Positions 59,186 to 64,000 of a stretch of 64,000 nt of DNA are shown here, in pieces. The DNA lies in the IMG/VR virus record IMGVR_UViG_3300028490_000007, positions 1 to 64,000 of that record, one strand, 5' to 3'. The position numbers and the translations under genes are program-made. The DNA comes from a virus. A model generated the notes under the pieces. That model was not told the origin of the DNA, did not search any database, and saw only the letters and a program-made list of their open reading frames with translations. Position 1 is the first letter of the stretch. The number at the start of each line of letters is the position of its first letter.

Positions 59186-59641
59186 CTATTTTGTACGCTT
59201 TGTGCGTTTAGGTGCTGCTACAGTTTCGATAACTTCAGGTTCTTCCTTTACAGGAGCCTCTTCAATTTTCTCTTCTGTTACAGCTTCTTTTTCTGTAGCG
59301 TCTGAAGCATCTGCTTCACTTGTTTGTGTTTCTGTTTTTTCAGTTTCGCTATCAGGGTCAGTTTTATCTTCTCCAGCATTTGCGTCTGGTGTTGTGTCAG
59401 TAGCTACAGGAGGATTTTTATCCTCCGTAGTTTCTACAACATCTTCACTATTATCTGCTGAAGTTGATTTACCGGCATTACCAAAAGACAATCTTCTCTC
59501 TTTAATCATACGATCAATGTAAGATGCTTTACGCTCAAAGTCTTTTTGTAAAATCTTCTCTGTCTTGCCGGGTTCGATTGTAGTCATTCCGACTGCAATG
59601 TTCCCCTTAGACAGATTTGTTAGGTAAATATCAACTCTCAT
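59186..59641 (-). CDS. head-region protein with long acidic tail
   Basis: 151 aa. The first 65 residues form a small beta-type domain (I-Y-L-T-N-L-S-K-G-N-I-A-V) with E-R-K-A-S; the rest is an extended T/E/D/K-rich acidic tail ending in K-R-T-K-R-T-K. Such tails often link or decorate capsid proteins. The ribosome site is AAGGATCTGAT. Confidence 0.55.
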   Translation of the reverse strand: MRVDIYLTNLSKGNIAVGMTTIEPGKTEKILQKDFERKASYIDRMIKERRLSFGNAGKSTSADNSEDVVETTEDKNPPVATDTTPDANAGEDKTDPDSETEKTETQTSEADASDATEKEAVTEEKIEEAPVKEEPEVIETVAAPKRTKRTK

Positions 59642-59650
59642 ATCAGATCC

Positions 59651-60628
59651 TTATGCTTCGATGTCGGTGAATACACCCTTGTAAACACCTTTAGTGTTAC
59701 CAATAGCGTGTGCGATATACGCTTCACTGTCCATAGTCATCATATCTCTATCAACTTCCATGTAAGAAGTGTGATCTTGAAGGATGAAGAAGTGTCCATA
59801 CATGTCTTGAGGAGCGAAAGTATAAATTTCGTTGTTCTTAACAATGTGTGACTTGATTGTTGTAACGATCTTCTTATTCCAGAAGTCAGAGATGTTATCC
59901 ACACCATCTTCCCAGAATTTAGAAACAACGCTATCACCAACTTCTTGCATAGTCATATGCATAAGCTCTTGGATAAGAGTCTCTGTCAATAGAACAGTTT
60001 TGTTTGCGATACGGTTACGTGTCGGCATTTGGAACAAGAACACCAAGTTTGACTTGTCTAATGTTTCACCATTATCGAAGTATACTGTTTGTCCTGAGAA
60101 ACGCTTGTTACCTTGAGTAGTAAGGTTTCCACCGTTTGCTGCTTTAAACGCTGTCTCTTCGTCACCAAGAACTTGGTTAACTCCACCCATAACTGTCAAG
60201 TCTTCAACTTCATACATTGCTTCCGAGATACGATCTCTAAACAATTTCTTGTAGTCAGTCTTAACTGTCATCATTTCCATTTTTGATTTACGGATCTTCT
60301 CAGATACAACTTTTTGGAAGTAAACTGTGTAACGATCTGTTTCATGGTAACGGAACTCACCACGACCACGTAAAGGAACTGTCATTGCACGTGCATCAAC
60401 ATCTCTCTCTACCATGATTGCTGGTTGGTCTGTATGCTCAGTAGGAACTAAGTCTTTTGGTGAAATATATGTAGGTTCAACGATCTTACGAGCGAAGCCT
60501 TTTTCACGAATTTTGTCTTGGATAAAAAGTGAGATACCCTCTGCTGCTTCTTTAACAAATTCAGGGTCACTGAATAGTCTTGAAACGAACTGGCTTGAAC
60601 TCACTGTAGTAGATACTGCTGGTTTCAT
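59651..60628 (-). CDS. major capsid protein candidate (HK97-like)
   Basis: 325 aa. Position (between decoration-type and head genes, two genes after the terminase), size and pattern (N-terminal helical part, F-R-Y-H-E-T-D strand, long spine-helix segment R-D-R-I-S-E-A-M-Y-E-V-E-D-L, glycine-rich P-domain-like loops, G-V-F-T-D-I-E-A end) fit an HK97-fold capsid. F-V-K-E-A-A-E-G near residue 24-31 is the K-x-A motif and could mark an N-terminal processing site. The ribosome site AAAAGGAGAACAC is strong. Confidence 0.65.
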   Translation of the reverse strand: MKPAVSTTVSSSQFVSRLFSDPEFVKEAAEGISLFIQDKIREKGFARKIVEPTYISPKDLVPTEHTDQPAIMVERDVDARAMTVPLRGRGEFRYHETDRYTVYFQKVVSEKIRKSKMEMMTVKTDYKKLFRDRISEAMYEVEDLTVMGGVNQVLGDEETAFKAANGGNLTTQGNKRFSGQTVYFDNGETLDKSNLVFLFQMPTRNRIANKTVLLTETLIQELMHMTMQEVGDSVVSKFWEDGVDNISDFWNKKIVTTIKSHIVKNNEIYTFAPQDMYGHFFILQDHTSYMEVDRDMMTMDSEAYIAHAIGNTKGVYKGVFTDIEA

Positions 60629-60639
60629 GTGTTCTCCTT

Positions 60640-61071
60640 TTAACCAAGTACGATAGCGAGCCAGTCGGTTCCACGACCAACAACTGCACCAACTTCAATA
60701 GTATTTGTTCCGTCAACGTGAACAATAACACCATCTTTTAAAGATACATTGTCGCCTGCTGCAAACGCCGTACCATCCTCTTCATACATTTTAGTGTGAA
60801 TTAACATCTCACCAAAAAAACCTTCTACTACGCCGGCAGGTTTCATTCTGTCAAGCATATCATTGTAGTGGCTATCTTCTGTTACAAGAAAAAAAGCTTT
60901 CTTTGTATCAGTAAGTGTAATTTTTGCTCCGTCATAACCAACAAACTCACCAGACTTTACAGCCTCGCCATTCGCCAATTCGATTTCTAGTTTCGGTAAA
61001 GCAAGAAAATCTGGAGACACAATGTGTACCATTTCTCGTCTACCGAATACCTTATCTGTTTTATAACCCAT
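60640..61071 (-). CDS. head decoration-like protein
   Basis: 143 aa, beta-rich, with repeated glycine turns (S-G-E-F-V-G-Y-D-G-A-K-I and A-A-G-D-N-V-S-L-K-D-G). It sits immediately upstream of the capsid gene, the usual place for decoration proteins. Ribosome site AGAAGGAATTTCCT. Identification by context and fold style. Confidence 0.55.
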   Translation of the reverse strand: MGYKTDKVFGRREMVHIVSPDFLALPKLEIELANGEAVKSGEFVGYDGAKITLTDTKKAFFLVTEDSHYNDMLDRMKPAGVVEGFFGEMLIHTKMYEEDGTAFAAGDNVSLKDGVIVHVDGTNTIEVGAVVGRGTDWLAIVLG

Positions 61072-61094
61072 AGGAAATTCCTTCTGTTTTAATT

Positions 61095-61421
61095 TTATTC
61101 AAAGTCACTAGGTGACTCGCCTGAGAGGATCATGTCCAGTCTCGCTTCCGAAGATAAGTCTGAACTCATCGATGGAAGGTCGTCTGCCGATGACCCAAAT
61201 CCGTTTCCACTTCTAAATGAAAAACCTTCTTCCGCCTCTTTCTGCAGTGCGGTTTCATGTTTAACATCAGAAGGATCAGAAATCTGGTCCTTCTCTAGGC
61301 TTGCTACCTTCAATAACAATTCGTCTCTCTCAGATGTGATAATTGCTTTTGCGTCAGTAAGATTTTGTATCTCTGTTGCCGCAGCTCTCAACTGAGAAGC
61401 GACATGTTGTCTTGTGTGCAT
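61095..61421 (-). CDS. K-x-A motif head-region protein
   Basis: 108 aa from the ATG after AAGGGACTACT; a start 15 nt upstream lacks a ribosome site. N-terminal coiled coil (L-L-L-K-V-A-S-L-E-K-D), then L-Q-K-E-A-E, then an S/D-rich flexible end. It may be a scaffold-type protein. It is the first gene downstream of the best minus-strand promoter. Confidence 0.55.
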   Translation of the reverse strand: MHTRQHVASQLRAAATEIQNLTDAKAIITSERDELLLKVASLEKDQISDPSDVKHETALQKEAEEGFSFRSGNGFGSSADDLPSMSSDLSSEARLDMILSGESPSDFE

Positions 61422-61449
61422 AGTAGTCCCTTGCATTAGTGTTTATAAA

Positions 61450-61478
61450 ATAGTAGCACAATTTGGCGAAAAAACCAA
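61450..61478 (-). promoter_or_regulatory. strong sigma-70-like promoter for the head operon
   Basis: On the minus strand: TTGGTT, 17-bp spacer, then TACTAT preceded by TGC (extended -10). The -10 lies 28 nt before the start codon at 61421. It would drive the scaffold-like, decoration and capsid genes separately from the terminase. Confidence 0.65.
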
Positions 61479-61491
61479 TAGGTGCTTCTTT

Positions 61492-63075
61492 TTAGTAGAA
61501 TGAAACCGCATTTTTATGATGCATATACGCATACATTCCAAATACAATGGCGTGTAGCGTGTCATCTGGCTTCATTGTACTGTGAGTCCACATCTTTCTT
61601 CCCTGTTTCGTCTCTTGCTCAAATTCGGCAAGGATATCAGCAACAAAGAAGCGTGAGTCATCATAGTCTGGAAAAATAAAGTTAAGAGTACGTCCACCTG
61701 AAAGTCTCTGTGGTTTAAATTTCTTTATCAACATCCCCATTATAGTATCAATACCTTGGGTTTTGTTTAGTTGGATCATGTTTCGGTCAGCATCATATGA
61801 AAAACTTCCATTCCCCATATACATAACTTGCCTAAACCTATTATATCCTAAAGCCTGCATCATGTCAGCATTCTGTATCATACCCATACCTGCATCGGCA
61901 CCTACAACATCACATTGAAATAGTCGAGCTGTCTTCACTAATTCGTCTGCCTGAGTATTCGTTCCTCCTGGAGGGAAAATCTTACCCCATACCATTTCCA
62001 TATTTCCATCTTTTCTGTGACCCATTACAACAGCGACAGTTCGTGACTTTATAAGTACACCATCTCCCGTCCAGTCAATACCCATAAAGAAGCCATGGTA
62101 TCCCTTCATCCACTCTTTGTTTGGAGTGTGTGTCATCTTTCCGCCAGTACACATTTCTTTCATCATGTCCAAGTTCAAGAAACGCTGTGCAGCACCATTT
62201 GGAATACCTAGAACTTCTTGGTTGAACTTCTCTGGTGTGTATGTCTGATACTTAGTCCATACCTCTGCCCACTTTGACTCTGAAGTATGAAAAGGCAGAC
62301 AGATCTGAGGAATTCTAAATGCAACATAGTTTGCATGCTTGTCCCCTGTTTCCATCCACTCACCATTGTGTACAGATATTGGCTTTCTACACTTCATGTT
62401 GTTACATATGAGACCCTCTTTTGATATGTTTCTCAAATCCAATATATTCCACTTGTGGCAATGCTTACAGTGTATCATTCTCTCCATCTTGTTAGAGAGT
62501 TCCCATATTACACCAGTTGTATTCTCTAAACTCTTTGCAGTACCGGCATAGGTGATGACAGGTTCTTTTGACGAGGTAGTTACTTCCTCAATAGCAGGAA
62601 GAATATCATAGTCTATGTCTTGGGCTTCGTCTATGTATAAATCATCGGCAGACTTACCACGCACACGTACGGGGTCCATTCCTGTGATAGATGCATAGGT
62701 AAGTTCGATATAGCTTCCGATTATGTTCTTCTTGAAGAATACGTCGTTCTGTGCGTCCTTTCCTGTGAAGGCTGCTTTCAGATGAGGTGTATCATCTATT
62801 ATCTTTTGCAGCTTAGTCTTGGAGAAGGTTTTTGTTTGTGACTCTAGTGGGGCTACATACAAGGCTCTGTTTGGGTGTCTAATAATAGATTTTGTCCCAA
62901 GCTTGGCTGCAAGATATACAGTCTTCCCGACCTGTCTACCTGCAGTAATCATCATCTTTCTCTCGTCAACATCGTACGGTAGCCTAAAAGCCTCGTACTG
63001 GTCAAAGTCTAGCTTCATCCCATCTATATGCACATACTTATCAATAAAATGCGATACTCTTTCATCTGTCTTCAT
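61492..63075 (-). CDS. terminase large subunit
   Basis: 527 aa. Walker A G-R-Q-V-G-K-T (46-52) and Walker B L-Y-I-D-E (146-150) with A-Q-D after it form the packaging ATPase. The nuclease part begins at M-G-I-D-W-T-G-D-G (D334). A C203-x2-C206 ... C224-x4-C229 zinc knuckle separates the two domains, as in some GpA-like terminases. The ribosome site is AAAGGGAAGTAA. Confidence 0.92.
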   Translation of the reverse strand: MKTDERVSHFIDKYVHIDGMKLDFDQYEAFRLPYDVDERKMMITAGRQVGKTVYLAAKLGTKSIIRHPNRALYVAPLESQTKTFSKTKLQKIIDDTPHLKAAFTGKDAQNDVFFKKNIIGSYIELTYASITGMDPVRVRGKSADDLYIDEAQDIDYDILPAIEEVTTSSKEPVITYAGTAKSLENTTGVIWELSNKMERMIHCKHCHKWNILDLRNISKEGLICNNMKCRKPISVHNGEWMETGDKHANYVAFRIPQICLPFHTSESKWAEVWTKYQTYTPEKFNQEVLGIPNGAAQRFLNLDMMKEMCTGGKMTHTPNKEWMKGYHGFFMGIDWTGDGVLIKSRTVAVVMGHRKDGNMEMVWGKIFPPGGTNTQADELVKTARLFQCDVVGADAGMGMIQNADMMQALGYNRFRQVMYMGNGSFSYDADRNMIQLNKTQGIDTIMGMLIKKFKPQRLSGGRTLNFIFPDYDDSRFFVADILAEFEQETKQGRKMWTHSTMKPDDTLHAIVFGMYAYMHHKNAVSFY

Positions 63076-63789
63076 TTACTTCCCTTTTAAGTGCTTAATC
63101 TCTTTCTGTAACTCATTTAGTTTAGCATGCATGTACTGGAATATAGGCTTATGCATTTCCATGAAATTTGCCTGTGCAGAACTCATCTCCTTGTCCACAT
63201 TCGTACCACATACTGACAACAACTCGCCTTCATCGCAAATTATTGACTCGTAGTAGTCTTTATCGTAATACTCAAAAAAGTCACTGAACTTTTGAATATT
63301 CAATATGTATGGTGGCATAGTCCACCCATCTGATTTAAGACAAGCAACAACATATCGAAGTGCATCACCACGAAGAGGAACATTGTCCGCATTATAGATA
63401 GCCATCAATACGATGATTGTCCAGATAGCCTTGGCAGGCTCGACAAAATCTACAATAGCAGTTTCAACGTCATCGTCACAAAAAACATCAACTGCAATAT
63501 TGAAATATTCTGGCACAGTCAACACTCTATCTGGATCTGCAATCAAAGCTTTAGCCATTACAGCTTTCTGCACTACGTTGGGTGCAGTTCTGTCTTTTAA
63601 AAGTATATACTGTATAGTCTCGTTCTCATACTCAAGTATATCCTCTCCTATGACCTTAGCTGCTCCATAGAAGCAAAGTATCGCAGGTAAGTCAGAGTTT
63701 GTTGCCAACGCATATTTTGTTGCGTCCTCGTCAAGCTCATTCATTGCATCCGATATCTTCTTGCTAAAATCTAAAAGTATATTCTTCAT
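63076..63789 (-). CDS. hypothetical protein next to the terminase
   Basis: 237 aa, acidic, helical. It ends with a coiled-coil segment (A-K-L-N-E-L-Q-K-E-I-K-H-L-K-G-K) and stops next to the terminase start. Small terminase subunits have an N-terminal DNA-binding part, which is not evident here, so the role is left open. The ribosome site is CAGGAGTTTAG. Confidence 0.55.
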   Translation of the reverse strand: MKNILLDFSKKISDAMNELDEDATKYALATNSDLPAILCFYGAAKVIGEDILEYENETIQYILLKDRTAPNVVQKAVMAKALIADPDRVLTVPEYFNIAVDVFCDDDVETAIVDFVEPAKAIWTIIVLMAIYNADNVPLRGDALRYVVACLKSDGWTMPPYILNIQKFSDFFEYYDKDYYESIICDEGELLSVCGTNVDKEMSSAQANFMEMHKPIFQYMHAKLNELQKEIKHLKGK

Positions 63790-64000
63790 CTAAACTCCTG
63801 TGAATTCCACAGTGATGTTTCCTGAGCTGTCTATCTGACCTTCTGATTTGACAACCTTATCTAATCCCCATTGCCATGTTCTAGCAATAAGATATTCATC
63901 GCCTATCATTTTATCGTCACGTCTTAGACCATAATTCAGACCACCTGCTGTAGTTGCAAATATTCCAATAAACTCATCGCATCCTGTTCCGTAGCCGTAT
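63790..64000 (-). CDS. C-terminal fragment of an unknown protein (cut by window edge)
   Basis: The last 69 codons and stop are visible. Glycine-rich with Y-G-Y-G-T-G-C-D-E-F and W-Q-W-G-L-D. It ends next to the 63789 start with the ribosome site inside its last codons. Too little is visible to identify it. Confidence 0.6.
   Translation of the reverse strand, partial: YGYGTGCDEFIGIFATTAGGLNYGLRRDDKMIGDEYLIARTWQWGLDKVVKSEGQIDSSGNITVEFTGV

Overview
This window is most likely part of the genome of a large tailed phage infecting a Gram-negative bacterium. The evidence is a complete virion gene set (terminase large subunit, capsid-like protein, prohead protease, tape measure, tail assembly chaperone, fibres), a holin/i-spanin/o-spanin cassette that implies an outer membrane, and an AT-rich, tightly packed coding style. 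Most promoters in the virion region look like sigma-70 sites. No DNA polymerase, helicase or integrase is visible, so the full genome is probably much larger than 64 kb. Tail type and host genus cannot be fixed from the sequence.

Layout. (1) 1-8094, minus strand: a tightly packed, often overlapping set of small early-type genes. Recognisable members are a Cas4/RecB-like exonuclease and a putative annealing recombinase. One small gene carries a very good -1 frameshift site. (2) 8095-10801, minus strand: an unusual non-coding tract, more GC-rich and full of hairpins. It holds a structured element of about 300 nt, three tiny genes, a structured region of about 1.5 kb that looks like a giant phage ncRNA, and one further tiny gene. 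(3) 10802-12519, minus strand: a MazG-like protein, a membrane protein, an N-acetylmuramoyl-L-alanine amidase (endolysin) and an HNH nuclease. A 31-bp promoter-like repeat occurs twice in this part of the genome. (4) 12520-12990: a divergent control region with a plus-strand structured RNA, a tRNA-Ser(GCU) and sigma-70-like promoters. (5) 12991-55646, plus strand: virion genes. They include beta-helix, RCC1 and PKD proteins, the prohead protease, a baseplate spike, an RNA polymerase beta-prime-like protein, lysis genes, a tandem-repeat protein rich in K-x-A motifs, the tape measure, a GroES/GroEL pair and a frameshifted tail assembly chaperone. (6) 55635-64000, minus strand: head genes, with a sigma-factor-like protein, capsid, decoration-like protein and terminase.

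How it fits together. Head genes are transcribed leftward and tail genes rightward, and they meet at about 55.64 kb. The capsid-side and internal virion proteins repeatedly contain a K-x-A-[S/G/E/A] motif. The prohead protease at 20740 is the obvious candidate to cut it. The beta-prime-like and sigma-like proteins both sit among virion genes, which raises the possibility of a packaged or remodelled transcription apparatus. GroES and GroEL lie between the tape measure and its chaperone and could help fold the tail or capsid. Lysis functions are split: holin and spanins are at 25.8-26.7 kb, while the amidase is at 11.7-12.2 kb on the other strand.

The most notable observations are two canonical -1 frameshift sites, the beta-prime C-terminal-half homologue with an intact zinc site and trigger-loop histidine, the sigma-like protein, the candidate K-x-A maturation code, the phage chaperonin pair, and the large structured RNA region.
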